Positions 7,745-20,725 of a DNA stretch of 64,000 nt are shown piece by piece. Position numbers and translations under genes: made by a program. The notes beneath the pieces were generated by a model. The model saw nothing but the letters and a program-made list of their open reading frames with translations, ran no database searches and was not told the origin of the DNA. Source of the DNA: Streptomyces sp. SirexAA-E (lineage in GTDB: Bacteria; Actinomycetota; Actinomycetes; Streptomycetales; Streptomycetaceae). Position 1 is the stretch's first letter, and each line of letters starts with the position of its first letter. The stretch lies in contig NC_015953.1 in assembly GCF_000177195.2 (NCBI RefSeq), forward strand, positions 930,001 through 994,000, in the 5' to 3' direction.

Positions 7745-10700
7745 TCAGCGTCCCTGTGGGTCCGGTGACGCGTCCGCCGACGCGCGGACGTCCGTCTCCG
7801 AGCGCATCTCCGGGACAGGCGCGGTCCCCGGAACATCGGCGGGCTGAGGAGTCCGCTTGAACATGCGGGTCGCGGTGATCTCGCCGTGCACCGTCTCGCC
7901 GTCGGGGTCCTGCTGCGGAAGCCCGGGCCTCAGGTGCTCCTCGACGCTGATGTACTTCAGCCCCGCGCGCAGGTCCGCATCGTTGCGCAAGCGGATCACG
8001 AGCGGGAATTCGGCGAGCGCCGTGGTGTCGAAGAGGCCGGTCGTGTACAGCAGTTGGACGCCCAGCGCGTCGGAGACGGCACGCTGGAGCTCCAGCAGAT
8101 ACGTGGCGTTGGCCCTGCCGATGGGGTTGTCGAGGAAGAGCGTCCCGGCGTGCCGGTGCCGGTCGCGTCCCCGGTCGTTGCTGCGCAGAGCCGCCATGGT
8201 GCAGTACAGCGCGATGGCCGCGGTGAGCAGCTGGCCGCCGGAGAAGACGTCTCCCATCTGGCCCACGGGCACCCGCTCGGCCCGGAGCACCGCGTCCGGC
8301 TTGAGGATCTCGACCGCGATGCCCTTGGGCCGCAGCGCCGCCTCGACTCCGCGCAGCAGCAGGGACATGCCGTCCCTGCGCAGGTCGGAGTTCTTCTTCA
8401 GGGCGGCGTGCGTGGCCTCGTCGACGACCTCGCCGAGCCGTTCGGTGAGGGTGGCCTGGTCGGGTTCCTCGAAGCGGATCCGGAGGAATTCCTGTCCCGA
8501 CCACTCCCCCAGTCCCTCGGGAAGCCGGGAGAGCCGCTGGGCGGACCGCAGCGTGGTGAGCGCGGACTCCACCAGACCGCGCAGCCGGTCGACGATGGAG
8601 TCGCGGTTGCGCTCCAGCTGGGCCAGTTCGTCGGTGAGCACCCGGAGCCGGGGCGCGAACGCGACGGCCCACTTCTCCGCGTGGTCGGGCAGGGCGGCGG
8701 CCGGGAGTTCGCGGATCTGCTGCCGGGCGGGGGTACGGACCTGTTCGTAGCGGGTGGAGTTGGCGTGCCGTACGAGCACGTCGCTCGCCTCGCGCACGGA
8801 TGCCTCGGCCGCCGAGAGATCGGCGGCGCAGCCGCGCAGTGAGCGCCGGGCCTCGGCGGCGGACTGCCTGGCCTCGTCGAGGGTGCCGGGATACGGCTCG
8901 GGGGCTTCGGCCTCTTCGTCGGGCGTGTGGTCCCTGAGCAGGTCGCGCAGCAGGGCCGCGGTCTCGTCGAAGCCTCCGGCGGAGTCCTCGGCCGTGCGGT
9001 GGGCGCGGAGCAACTGGGCGTGGGCGGCGCGCGCCGTGTCCAGGGCCTCGGTGGCGGAGGCCAGTTCGGCGGTCGCGGCGCGCAGCAGGCCCTGCGCCTG
9101 GTCCGCGTCGGCCGGGACGAGGTCCTCGGGGAGTTCGGTGTGGTGGGGCTCGCCGTCGGCCGGGGCGAGCCGTTCGGCTTCGCCGCGCAGCCGGCCGAGC
9201 TGCTCGCTGGCCGTGGAGGCCCGGGTCTCCAGCAGCTGGACGAGGGACTCGGCGCGTGCCGCGGCGGCCTGCCGGGAGGGCCCGTCCGCTCCGTCGGTGC
9301 CTTCCAGGAGGGCCGCGGCGCGGGTGCGGACCTTGTTGGTGAGGCGGTCGAGCTCCGCCAGGGCGGCACTCTCGTCGCTCTCGGCGCGGGCCTGTTCGGC
9401 GCGCAGGTCGGCACCGACGCCGACCTTCTCGTACAGCTGGGAGGCGGCACGGTAGGCCTCGCGCAGGGCGGGCAGGGAGGTGCGCGCGCTGTCGGCGGAG
9501 GGTTCCGGGAGCGATTCCGGGGCCCCCGCGATCTCGGCGCGTTCGGCGCGCAGGGCGCGGGCCGTGCGGTGGGCGTCGTCCGCCGCACGCTGGGCGGCCC
9601 TGCGGTCCTCGTCGGCGGCGCGCGCCCGGTCCAGGCAGGAGGCGGCGCGTGCCTCGGACTCGGCCGCCTCGTCGGTCAGTTCCCGGAGCCTGGCCTGCCA
9701 GGCGGCCCGGTCGCGGAGGCGGTGGGCGAGACCGGCGAGCGCGTCGGCGGTGCGGCGGGCGCGCTGGGCGGCCTCCTGGCGCTCGTCGCGGACGCGCGCG
9801 GCGTCGGCGGCGGCCTCGTCGGCCTCGGCCCGGACGGTGCGGGCCTCGGCGAGCGCGGCCTGGGCGGTCTCGGCCGCGGCGCGCGCGGTGAGGGCGGCTT
9901 CCCGGAGTTCGGTGAGCATGCCGGGCGGGCAGTCGGCGCGCCAGGAACCGATCCGGGCGGCGAGGGCACGGTCGGCGCCGAGCCGGGCGGCGAGCGTCCT
10001 GATGTCCTCGTCGCGCGCGGCCGCCCGGGCCCTGAGCTCCTGCCGCTCCTCGTCGGCGGCGTGTTCGTCGTGCATCGCCGGGTTCGGCGGGACCAGGAAG
10101 ACACCGTCCGCGGCCGGGGTCTCCCCCGCCGGGACCGGTGCCAGGAGGGCCGCGGTGGTGCCGACGGCCACGGCGGAGCGGGGCAGCAGGGCGGCGGTGC
10201 CGAGTACGTCACGGGCCCGGGTGTGTGCGTCGGGGTCGGTGATGACGACCCCGTCGACCAGCTCGGGGCGGGCCGCCAGCACGGCCGCGTGGTCGGCGGG
10301 GTCGACGGCCTGGGCGAGGTAGCGCCAGCCCGGCAGGGCCGGGATGCCGTGTTCGCCGAGGTACTCGACGGTGGCGAGGACGTCCGGGCCGGGCGGCAGC
10401 AGTCCGCCGTCACCGAGGGCGCCGAGGATGCGGGAGTCGTCCGCGGCCGCCGTCCGCAGGTCGAAGAGCCTGCGTTCGGCAGCCGCGACGCCTTGGTCGA
10501 GCAGCTCGCGCAGTTCGTCGGCGTTCTGGTCGAGCTCCTCGGCGGTGAGCGGCTGGGAGCCCTCCGGAGCGGCCGGTTCCTGGGGGTTTCCGGCCGCTCT
10601 GCGGGGATGGGGGACGCCACCGGCCGAGGGCATGCCCAGCAGATCGGCGAGACGGCGGTCGGCCGCGATGGACTCGGCGGCCCTGCGCTCGGCCTCGTAG

Positions 10701-12469
10701 GACTGTTCGGCGCCGCGGGCGCCGTCGGCGGCCCGGGCCGCCGCGAGTTCGGCCCGGCTCTCGGCCGCCGCCGCCTCCCTCGCGTGGTCGGCCGTGGCCC
10801 TGGCCGCGTCCCTGGCGGTGTCCCAGGCGGCGACGGCGGTCTTCTCCGCGTCGTTCGCGGCGAGGGCGGCACGGGCGGGGTCGGCGTCGGGCGCGGTGTC
10901 GTCGAGCCAGCCCGCCCGCACCGCTTCGGCGGTCTCCTGCTCGACCTCGGTCAGACGCTGGCGGAGGTGCCCGGCCTCGCTGCGGGCCCGCTGGGCCTCG
11001 GTGGCGGCGGTGGTGGCGTCGCGGTGCGCCGTCTCCCCGGTGGCCTGGAGGGTCGCGGAGCGCTCCTCCTCCTCGTCGGCGACGCGTTCGCCGGCCTCGG
11101 CCGCGGTGTGCAGGGCGCGTACGAGGTCGGCGGCGGCCGTGGCGCGGGCGGCGAGGGCGGGTGCGGCGTCCCGCTCGGCCTCGCGGATGGCGACGGCGAC
11201 CCTGGCCGAGCGGTCGGCGGCCGCCCGGTGCCGCAGCACCGCTTCGGCGGCCTGCCAGGCGGCGTGCAGGGTCCGGGCGTCGCCCAGTTCACGGCGCTGG
11301 GCCGCCGCGCCCTTCTCCGCCGCCGCGAGGGCGAGCGAGGCGTGGCGGTAGGCGAGTTCGGCGGCGACCAGATCACGGTGGCCCCGGGCGGTCTCCGCCG
11401 CGGTGACGGTGTGGGCGGCGGCGGTGACCTGCTCGGCGAGTTCCGCGGTGCGGCCGCGCTCCTCCGCGGCGCGGGCGAAGAGCCTGCGGGCCAGGGTGCG
11501 GGTGCGCCGTTCGGCGGCGGCGTGGACGTCTCGGCTGCGGGCCCGGGTGGCGGTGGCGTCGACGATACGGCCGAGCAGGTCGACGGACCCGGCGGTGAAG
11601 TCGCGTTCGGCGGTGAGCTCGGCGCGGCGGCCGAGCTTGTTGCCGAAGCCGCCGACCAGGTCGGCGAGGCCGTCGGTGTCCCGGGTGTCGGTGACGGCGC
11701 GCAGCAGGAGATCGGTGAAGTCGGAGTCCTTCTTGACGGCGAACAGACCGGCCGCCTCGCCCTCGTCGGCGTTCATCTCGCGCTGGTAGCGGAAGAGTTC
11801 GGGGTCCAGGCCCAGGTCGCCGAGGTGTTCGTTCCAGCGGTCGTGGATCTCCTCCCAGTGCACGTCGAGGTGCTGGTAGAACTTCCCGGCGTCCATCAGG
11901 GCGTCCCGGAAGCCCTTCATGGTGCGGCGCCGGCCCTGGGCCCCGGAGGCCCCCTCGACGGGGCGGGCCACCGAGGTGGCCTCGGCGACGGGCAGGCTGT
12001 CGAGGCTGAGCCCGGGTCCGGGGCGGAAGGAGTACCAGGCCTCGGCGAACTTGCGCGGGTCGTTGGAGACCTGGCGTCCGCGCCATTCGCTGACCTTGCC
12101 GACGACCACACACTCGCCGGTGAGGGTGTGCTGCCACTCCAGCGCGACGTGTCCGCAGTCGTCGGCGAGCAGGAACTTGCGCAGGACGCCGGAGCTGGCG
12201 CCGCCCAGGGTGTTGCGGTGGCCCGGCAGCATCACCGAGAAGATCAGCTTGAGCAGGACGGACTTGCCTCCGCCGTTCTCCAGGAAGAGCACACCCGCGG
12301 GCGCGGGGCGGCGCGGCGGCCCGACCGGCTCCTCCTCGAAGAACTCCGCCTGGGCCGGGGCGGGGTCGGGGACGGGCTCCCCCACCCCGCGCAGGTCGAG
12401 CACGGTGTCGGCGTAGCGCGCGCCGGCGGGTCCGATCGAGTAGAGGCGGACCCGGGACAACTCGTACAT
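7745..12469 (-). CDS. SMC-like ATPase of an MksBEF/Wadjet-type complex (MksB/JetC-like)
   Basis: This 1574-residue protein has the layout of an SMC/MukB/JetC ATPase. An N-terminal head half (about 1-260) has the P-loop LENGGGKS at 63-70. A first Ala/Arg/Glu-rich coiled-coil arm covers about 270-640, a globular hinge-like domain about 650-820, and a second arm about 820-1330. The C-terminal head has signature SGGQ at 1410-1413 and a Walker B strand TLFLDN ending at residue 1448. The usual catalytic Glu after the Walker B Asp is Asn1448 here. It is the last gene of a three-gene operon (82-bp gap after the MksE/JetB-like gene). Expected activity is ATP-driven DNA loop extrusion or plasmid surveillance. 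No JetD nuclease is encoded nearby. Confidence 0.78.
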   Translation of the reverse strand: MYELSRVRLYSIGPAGARYADTVLDLRGVGEPVPDPAPAQAEFFEEEPVGPPRRPAPAGVLFLENGGGKSVLLKLIFSVMLPGHRNTLGGASSGVLRKFLLADDCGHVALEWQHTLTGECVVVGKVSEWRGRQVSNDPRKFAEAWYSFRPGPGLSLDSLPVAEATSVARPVEGASGAQGRRRTMKGFRDALMDAGKFYQHLDVHWEEIHDRWNEHLGDLGLDPELFRYQREMNADEGEAAGLFAVKKDSDFTDLLLRAVTDTRDTDGLADLVGGFGNKLGRRAELTAERDFTAGSVDLLGRIVDATATRARSRDVHAAAERRTRTLARRLFARAAEERGRTAELAEQVTAAAHTVTAAETARGHRDLVAAELAYRHASLALAAAEKGAAAQRRELGDARTLHAAWQAAEAVLRHRAAADRSARVAVAIREAERDAAPALAARATAAADLVRALHTAAEAGERVADEEEERSATLQATGETAHRDATTAATEAQRARSEAGHLRQRLTEVEQETAEAVRAGWLDDTAPDADPARAALAANDAEKTAVAAWDTARDAARATADHAREAAAAESRAELAAARAADGARGAEQSYEAERRAAESIAADRRLADLLGMPSAGGVPHPRRAAGNPQEPAAPEGSQPLTAEELDQNADELRELLDQGVAAAERRLFDLRTAAADDSRILGALGDGGLLPPGPDVLATVEYLGEHGIPALPGWRYLAQAVDPADHAAVLAARPELVDGVVITDPDAHTRARDVLGTAALLPRSAVAVGTTAALLAPVPAGETPAADGVFLVPPNPAMHDEHAADEERQELRARAAARDEDIRTLAARLGADRALAARIGSWRADCPPGMLTELREAALTARAAAETAQAALAEARTVRAEADEAAADAARVRDERQEAAQRARRTADALAGLAHRLRDRAAWQARLRELTDEAAESEARAASCLDRARAADEDRRAAQRAADDAHRTARALRAERAEIAGAPESLPEPSADSARTSLPALREAYRAASQLYEKVGVGADLRAEQARAESDESAALAELDRLTNKVRTRAAALLEGTDGADGPSRQAAAARAESLVQLLETRASTASEQLGRLRGEAERLAPADGEPHHTELPEDLVPADADQAQGLLRAATAELASATEALDTARAAHAQLLRAHRTAEDSAGGFDETAALLRDLLRDHTPDEEAEAPEPYPGTLDEARQSAAEARRSLRGCAADLSAAEASVREASDVLVRHANSTRYEQVRTPARQQIRELPAAALPDHAEKWAVAFAPRLRVLTDELAQLERNRDSIVDRLRGLVESALTTLRSAQRLSRLPEGLGEWSGQEFLRIRFEEPDQATLTERLGEVVDEATHAALKKNSDLRRDGMSLLLRGVEAALRPKGIAVEILKPDAVLRAERVPVGQMGDVFSGGQLLTAAIALYCTMAALRSNDRGRDRHRHAGTLFLDNPIGRANATYLLELQRAVSDALGVQLLYTTGLFDTTALAEFPLVIRLRNDADLRAGLKYISVEEHLRPGLPQQDPDGETVHGEITATRMFKRTPQPADVPGTAPVPEMRSETDVRASADASPDPQGR

Positions 12470-12551
12470 GGCGGCGGACTCTCGTCGTTCAGGAAGCGGG
12501 TGGGGCAGCGGCGCCGACGGCGCGCGCGGAGGCTGGGGGGCGGGCTCTGCG

Positions 12552-13463
12552 TCAGGAGTGGAAGGGCAGACCCGCGTCGGCGGCCAGCTCCAGGCCGTCG
12601 GTGTCGGGCGGGGGCAGCAGCGTGGCCGAACCGTCGGTGACCGGGACGACGCCGAGCTCCAGCAGCTCGGCCATCGCCGCGCTGCCCGCCATGTCGCGCA
12701 CCTGGAGCTGGTAGCGGGCGGTGGTCCGGTAGGTGCCGCCCGCGTCGTCCCCGGTGCGCTGAAGGAAGCCCGAGTCGGCGAGGAAGGCGGCGGCCTTGCC
12801 GATGATGCCGGTGGTGGACCCGGCGAGCCGGCGGGCGTCCTTGGTGGCTCCCGTGGAGCTGCGGCGGGCGTAGACGCGCCAGCCGGACTCCAGGCCGGGG
12901 GCGTCGGTGGCCGGGTCGGTGTTGTCGCCCTGTTCCGCCGCGCGCTCTTCCAGGCGGTGGCAGGCCTGGCGGACGAAGGCGTCGACCCCGTTGACCGTGA
13001 TGCGGCCGATGTAGGCGTCGTCGGCGAGGTCCTCGGGGCGGGGGAAGGCCATGGCGGCGACGGCGAGGTGGGCCAGTCCGTGCAGGAAGCGGTCGGCTGT
13101 GTCGGAGGAGGCGCGCCGGGCGTAGTCGCCCATGCGTACGGCGAAGACGGAGTCCTCGCCCGCGGTCACGGCCATGCCGGCGCGGGTGGAGACCTCCAGG
13201 ACGACGAGTCCGAGCCCGGTGGCGACGGCGTCGGCGAGCCGGGCGAAGGCGGGCTCCTCGCGGTAGCGGCGCAGCAGTTCGCCGTACTCGGCGTCGCGGG
13301 CCGGCATCAGCTTGGGCTGTAGTCCGAAGGAGACCAGGCGGGCCGCGTCGGCCGCGTCGGCGGGGGTGACGGACGCGGGAGCGGCCGGCGGGGCGGCCTC
13401 CGCCGGGTACGCGGGCTGCGGTTCGCCCCACGCGTCGTCGGGCTCGGCGTGCTGCTCGGTCAC
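12552..13463 (-). CDS. Winged-helix MksE/JetB-like subunit
   Basis: The 303-residue protein is placed by context and by two predicted winged-helix segments. One lies in the N-terminal half (RYREEPAFARLADAVATGLG at about 67-86, then LVVLEVS and a 'DSVFAVRMGDY' stretch). A second lies in the C-terminal half (STTGIIGKAAAFLADSGFLQ at about 221-240, then YRTTARYQLQVRDMAG). The first 35 residues are Pro/Ala-rich. In MukE/MksE/JetB families such a protein dimerises and binds the kleisin. It starts at GTG with a good GAGGAG site. Similarity is at the level of architecture, so the name is an inference. Confidence 0.65.
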   Translation of the reverse strand: MTEQHAEPDDAWGEPQPAYPAEAAPPAAPASVTPADAADAARLVSFGLQPKLMPARDAEYGELLRRYREEPAFARLADAVATGLGLVVLEVSTRAGMAVTAGEDSVFAVRMGDYARRASSDTADRFLHGLAHLAVAAMAFPRPEDLADDAYIGRITVNGVDAFVRQACHRLEERAAEQGDNTDPATDAPGLESGWRVYARRSSTGATKDARRLAGSTTGIIGKAAAFLADSGFLQRTGDDAGGTYRTTARYQLQVRDMAGSAAMAELLELGVVPVTDGSATLLPPPDTDGLELAADAGLPFHS

Positions 13464-13578
13464 TGCGGTGGCTCCTCGGTACGGGTGGTGCGGCGCTCCC
13501 GGTGCGTCCCAGGGGATGCCCGGCGAATCGGAGGGCGGGTCGGAGCCGGGCGCCTCCCCGGGCGGCGGGCGGGGGCCC

Positions 13579-15105
13579 TCATGAGGCGTCCTTGCGGTCC
13601 GCGGCCATGCCTGCGGCGTCCAGCAGGGCCGTGCCCACTATCAGGTCGGCACCGCCGAACTCCGGGTCGTCGAGCGTGGCGCCGTCGTCGACCGCGAAGA
13701 GGAGCCTGCGCTCGCCCTGCCGGTAGGCGGTGCCGACCGGCGGGCTCGCCGCGTGGACCGCGAGCAGGGCGACCAGGTAGGGCAGCTCGGGGTCCTGGAG
13801 CCGCGCCTCGGCCAGCAGCCCGGAGAGCCGGCGGGGCGCGTCGTGCTCCAGGTCGAGCAGCTCCATGGCGTGGGCGAGCTGCTCCTCGCTGAACCTGCTG
13901 TCGTCGGGGGTGGCGACGAGGTCGGGCTCGGGCATCTCGGCGCCCAGGTGCTCCCGTTCGACCGGGGGCGTGAGCAGCAGGTCGACGAGGTCGCCGACGC
14001 GCACGGAGACCGGGGTGCGCAGTCCGGTGCCGTGCGCGAAGAAGGCGTCGGTGGCCCGGGTGGCCTGGTCGACCGGGAGCGGCAGCAGGGGGGCGACGAG
14101 CTGGCCGTACAGGTCGAGGCCCGCGCGCGCGGTGGGGGCGGCGAACGCCTGCCGGTCCTGTTCGGCGCGGAAGAGCGGCCCGGCCTCCAGCAGCCGGGAC
14201 TGCAGCTGGGTGTGGCGGCGGATGCAGTCCTTGACGATGTCGACGAGCTCGGCGGCGCGCCGCTTGTGCTCGGGCTCTTCCGCCTCGTCCCTGGCCTTGC
14301 GGATGTTGGTGAGGATCGCGTTCTCGTGGCGGTAGCGGTCGGCGACGTGGTCGAGCGCCTCGGCGATCATGTCGGGGACCGCGTTGAGCCAGTCGACGGC
14401 GCGGACGTTGCGCCGGGTCGCCTCCAGCGTCCTGCGGAGCGTCTCGGCGTACTGGACGGTGCGGTAGCGGGCCTGTTCGGCGGCGAGCTGGGCGTCGGCG
14501 AGGCGGCCACGGCTGATGAGTACCTCCAGCTTCACCTCGGCGGCGATCTGCGCGCTGGTGACGTCGGTGTCCAGGGCGCCGACCAGGACGTTGACCGCCT
14601 CGTCGGTGGCACGGAGGTAGACGCCGCCGCCGGGCCCGGGGACCTCCTCGACGAGCTTGAAGTCGTAGTCCCGGCGGACGTACACACCGTCCGCCCCGAA
14701 GGTGCCGTACACCGCGCGGAAGCCTCGGTCCACGCTGCCCACGTTGATCAGGTTCTCCAGGACCCAGCGGGCGACCCGTTCGTGCTCGGTGACGGGTCGG
14801 TCCGGCGCCTGGGCGGCGATCCGCGGGAGGAGTCTGGCCACTATCTGGTCGTGGTCGGCCCCGGTGTCGAAGTCCATGTTGAGGGTGACCAGGTCGATGG
14901 CCGAGAGGGCGACTTCGGCCATCGCGTAGACCGTGTACGCGCCGGCCAGATTCGCCTTGCGCGCGTCCAGGTCGTGCAGCGGGGCGGTGCAGGCGAGCGC
15001 GCGCAGCCGACGCGAGAGCCCCTCGTCGGCGGCCGGGCCCGGTGCGGGCCGCGGCCCCGCGCTGAGCTGCGACGCAGCGGTGTGGGTGTCGGCAGGCGAA
15101 GTCAC
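13579..15105 (-). CDS. Kleisin-like MksF/JetA-like subunit
   Basis: This 508-residue protein is the first gene of the SMC-like operon. A predicted winged helix covers about residues 45-175 (VARWVLENLINVGSVDRGFR at 111-130, then VYVRRDYDFKLVEE and GVYLRATDEAVNVLVG). A long helical middle follows (QYAETLRRTLEATRRNVRAVD, a typical kleisin neck), then a linker. A C-terminal region (FSEEQLAHAMELLDLEH, then LLFAVDD) could be the second winged helix. The start is taken as GTG 15105, seven bases after a TAATCT hexamer, which suggests a leaderless transcript; a TTG 30 bp upstream is less likely. The family call rests on architecture and operon position. Confidence 0.65.
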   Translation of the reverse strand: MTSPADTHTAASQLSAGPRPAPGPAADEGLSRRLRALACTAPLHDLDARKANLAGAYTVYAMAEVALSAIDLVTLNMDFDTGADHDQIVARLLPRIAAQAPDRPVTEHERVARWVLENLINVGSVDRGFRAVYGTFGADGVYVRRDYDFKLVEEVPGPGGGVYLRATDEAVNVLVGALDTDVTSAQIAAEVKLEVLISRGRLADAQLAAEQARYRTVQYAETLRRTLEATRRNVRAVDWLNAVPDMIAEALDHVADRYRHENAILTNIRKARDEAEEPEHKRRAAELVDIVKDCIRRHTQLQSRLLEAGPLFRAEQDRQAFAAPTARAGLDLYGQLVAPLLPLPVDQATRATDAFFAHGTGLRTPVSVRVGDLVDLLLTPPVEREHLGAEMPEPDLVATPDDSRFSEEQLAHAMELLDLEHDAPRRLSGLLAEARLQDPELPYLVALLAVHAASPPVGTAYRQGERRLLFAVDDGATLDDPEFGGADLIVGTALLDAAGMAADRKDAS

Positions 15106-15112
15106 GCTGCAC

Positions 15113-15143
15113 AGATTAGGTCCTCGCACCGACAACGGTCGAA
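15113..15143 (-). promoter_or_regulatory. Putative promoter of the SMC-like operon (leaderless start)
   Basis: On the minus strand a TAATCT hexamer (15118-15113) ends 7 nt before the GTG start at 15105. That places the likely transcription start at or next to the start codon. A possible -35, TTCGAC (15143-15138), lies 19 bp upstream, which is slightly long. There is no Shine-Dalgarno sequence, in keeping with a leaderless message. Confidence 0.45.
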
Positions 15144-15162
15144 ACGGTGCGGAAGCGACCGG

Positions 15163-18801
<3,639 letters not shown>

Positions 18802-18912
18802 CCGTCCATTCTGGCGCGAGGGCGGGCGCCGCGCAGAGGGGGCGCGTGGACGGCGTGCGGCCACGTGCCCCGGGGCGCCTGGACGCGTCGCCCCGGGGCA
18901 CGGCCCCCGGAA

Positions 18913-20331
18913 TCAGACGGCGGGCGCGTCCGGGCCGATCCGGCTGCGTACGGCGGTCTGCACCTCGGCCTCCTCGGCGGGGTCCGCGGCCAGCCTGCGC
19001 AGGCGTTCGGCGACCCGGATGTCCCCGGTCTCCGCGTGGAGGGCGGCCACCTCCCGGGTGGTCTCCTCGCAGTCCCAGAGGCACTCGACGGCGAAGCCGG
19101 TGGCGAAGGACGGATCGGTGGCGGCCAGGGCCTGGGCGGCCCGGCCGCGCAGGTGCGAGGAGGACGTCTCCCGGTAGATGTGGCGCAGCACGGGGGCGGC
19201 GCAGGCGATCTCCAGGCGGCCGGTGCCGTCGACGAGGGTCCACAGGCGGGGAGCGTCGGGGCCGTCTCCGCGGACCGCCTCGCGCAGCGCCGCGAGGACG
19301 AGCGGGGCATCCTGCGCCACGCCCCGGCAGGCGAGCACCCCGGACGCCGAGGCGCCGAGGGCGTCGGGCCGGTGCGCCCAGCGGCGGGCCCGCTCCACGG
19401 CCGTGTCTCCGCACATGCGCTCGAAGGCGGCGACGGCCGCGTCCGCGACGGTCCGGGAGGTGTCCACGGCTGCCTGCTCGATCAGGTCCAGTACGGCCGG
19501 GTCCTGCGCCTCGGCGAGGTAGTGCAGGGCCGCGCACCGGGCGCCGTCCGGGCCGCCGCGGGCGGCCTCGACGATGAGGGGCCGGTCCTCGGCGCCGGCG
19601 ACGGCGGTCAGGCAGCGGGCCGCGGGGACGTGGAGCACGCTGCCGCGCTCGAGTCCCTGCTGGGCCCAGTCGAAGACCGCCTGCACGCTCCACCCGGGCC
19701 GGGGCCCTCCGGGGCGCATCTGCCGCTGCCACCGGTCGAAGGAGCCCTGCTCCCCGGCGGCGCGGATCCGGGCGCCGATCGCCGGTCGCGGGTCGTCCGC
19801 CCAGAGCCGCCAGGGGCGCGGCTCGAACGCGTCACGCACGGCGGCGGCCAGTTCGGCGTCCCCCTCCGGGGTGGCGGGGAAGCGGTCCGTCACGGGTCCG
19901 GCCAGCGAGCGCAGCCCGGCGTCGTCGTCGCGCAGGGCCAGTTCGTCGAGCGCCCAGGCCCAGTTGGCACCGGTGGCGGCGTAGCGCCGCAGGAGGACCA
20001 GGGCGTCGTCGCGGCCGTACGAGGCGAGGTGACCCAGGACGGCGAGGGCGAGACCCGTGCGGGAGTCATCGGTGTCGAGGTGGTCCTCGGGGGCCCACAG
20101 GTGGCGCTCGATCTCGTCGGTGCCGCCGTCGAGATCGAGATAGAGACGGGCGTAGTAGAGGGAGCGGTTCTCCACCTGCCAGTCGTGGCGCGGATCACTC
20201 AGGACGCAGTGGTTGAGCGCTGCGAGGGCCTCGGGGCGGGGTGCGGCGAGCGCGTGGAGCGTGCCGTCGCCACGGCCCCTCTGCAGCAGACCGAGCAGGG
20301 TGCCGCTCGGCGCTATGAACGGATCGAACAT
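18913..20331 (-). CDS. HEAT-repeat-like protein of unknown function
   Basis: The 472-residue protein is soluble, with no signal or membrane segment. It is built of repeated helical pairs rich in Ala, Leu and Arg, for example CLTAVAGAEDRPLIVEAARG, then CAALHYLAEAQDPAVLDLIE and TVADAAVAAFERM, at a spacing of about 30-40 residues. That is typical of HEAT/ARM-like scaffolds. It starts MFDPFIAPSGTLLGLLQRGRGDG. It lies 111 bp upstream of the oxoprolinase gene on the same strand. HEAT proteins usually serve as protein-binding scaffolds; no partner can be named. Confidence 0.75.
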   Translation of the reverse strand: MFDPFIAPSGTLLGLLQRGRGDGTLHALAAPRPEALAALNHCVLSDPRHDWQVENRSLYYARLYLDLDGGTDEIERHLWAPEDHLDTDDSRTGLALAVLGHLASYGRDDALVLLRRYAATGANWAWALDELALRDDDAGLRSLAGPVTDRFPATPEGDAELAAAVRDAFEPRPWRLWADDPRPAIGARIRAAGEQGSFDRWQRQMRPGGPRPGWSVQAVFDWAQQGLERGSVLHVPAARCLTAVAGAEDRPLIVEAARGGPDGARCAALHYLAEAQDPAVLDLIEQAAVDTSRTVADAAVAAFERMCGDTAVERARRWAHRPDALGASASGVLACRGVAQDAPLVLAALREAVRGDGPDAPRLWTLVDGTGRLEIACAAPVLRHIYRETSSSHLRGRAAQALAATDPSFATGFAVECLWDCEETTREVAALHAETGDIRVAERLRRLAADPAEEAEVQTAVRSRIGPDAPAV

Positions 20332-20725
20332 GGGGAAAGCCTCACATCAAGCTGTCGACGCGACCGGGACTGTGCTGTTCCACGTGCCGGGGGGAGCCGG
20401 GGAGTGTCCGGCGAGTGGGGACCGGTCAGGTCGCGGCGGCAGGAGCGGTGCGTCGTGGGGCGCCGCGGCGTCCGCATCGCGGAGCGATCCGGATGCCCCC
20501 GGCGACGCCGCGAGGTACCGCGCCGTGCGTCGCGACCATGGTCAGGACCCGCCGGAACCCGCGCGACAACATGATCGGCCGGCCGTCGTCCTCTGCCTGG
20601 TGCTCATCTTCCCCTGCCTCTCGTCGGTGGTCCGGAGCGGACCCGCGACGTCATGATGACCCAGCCATTTCGCCGACGCGACCACATTTACGACGCACCG
20701 GTCATCCACGCGTCCCCGCGGCGTC
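20332..20725. other. Intergenic stretch between the HEAT-repeat gene and the ankyrin gene
   Basis: I find no convincing gene in these 394 bp; short frames on both strands lack codon bias and family features. The region presumably holds the promoter of the HEAT-repeat gene at its left end, next to a GC-poorer patch at about 20330-20385. No clear promoter or hairpin was assigned. Confidence 0.4.

Noticed and set aside
8927..12640. A 1237-codon plus-strand frame antisense to the SMC-like gene
   Set aside because: Its composition (Gly, Ala, Val, Arg) follows from the coding strand's third-position GC; no family features are seen.
7745..15105. Calling the SMC-like operon a complete Wadjet plasmid-defence system
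   Set aside because: No JetD/Toprim-type gene is present in the window and the Walker B site is unusual, so a defence role is not supported by sequence.
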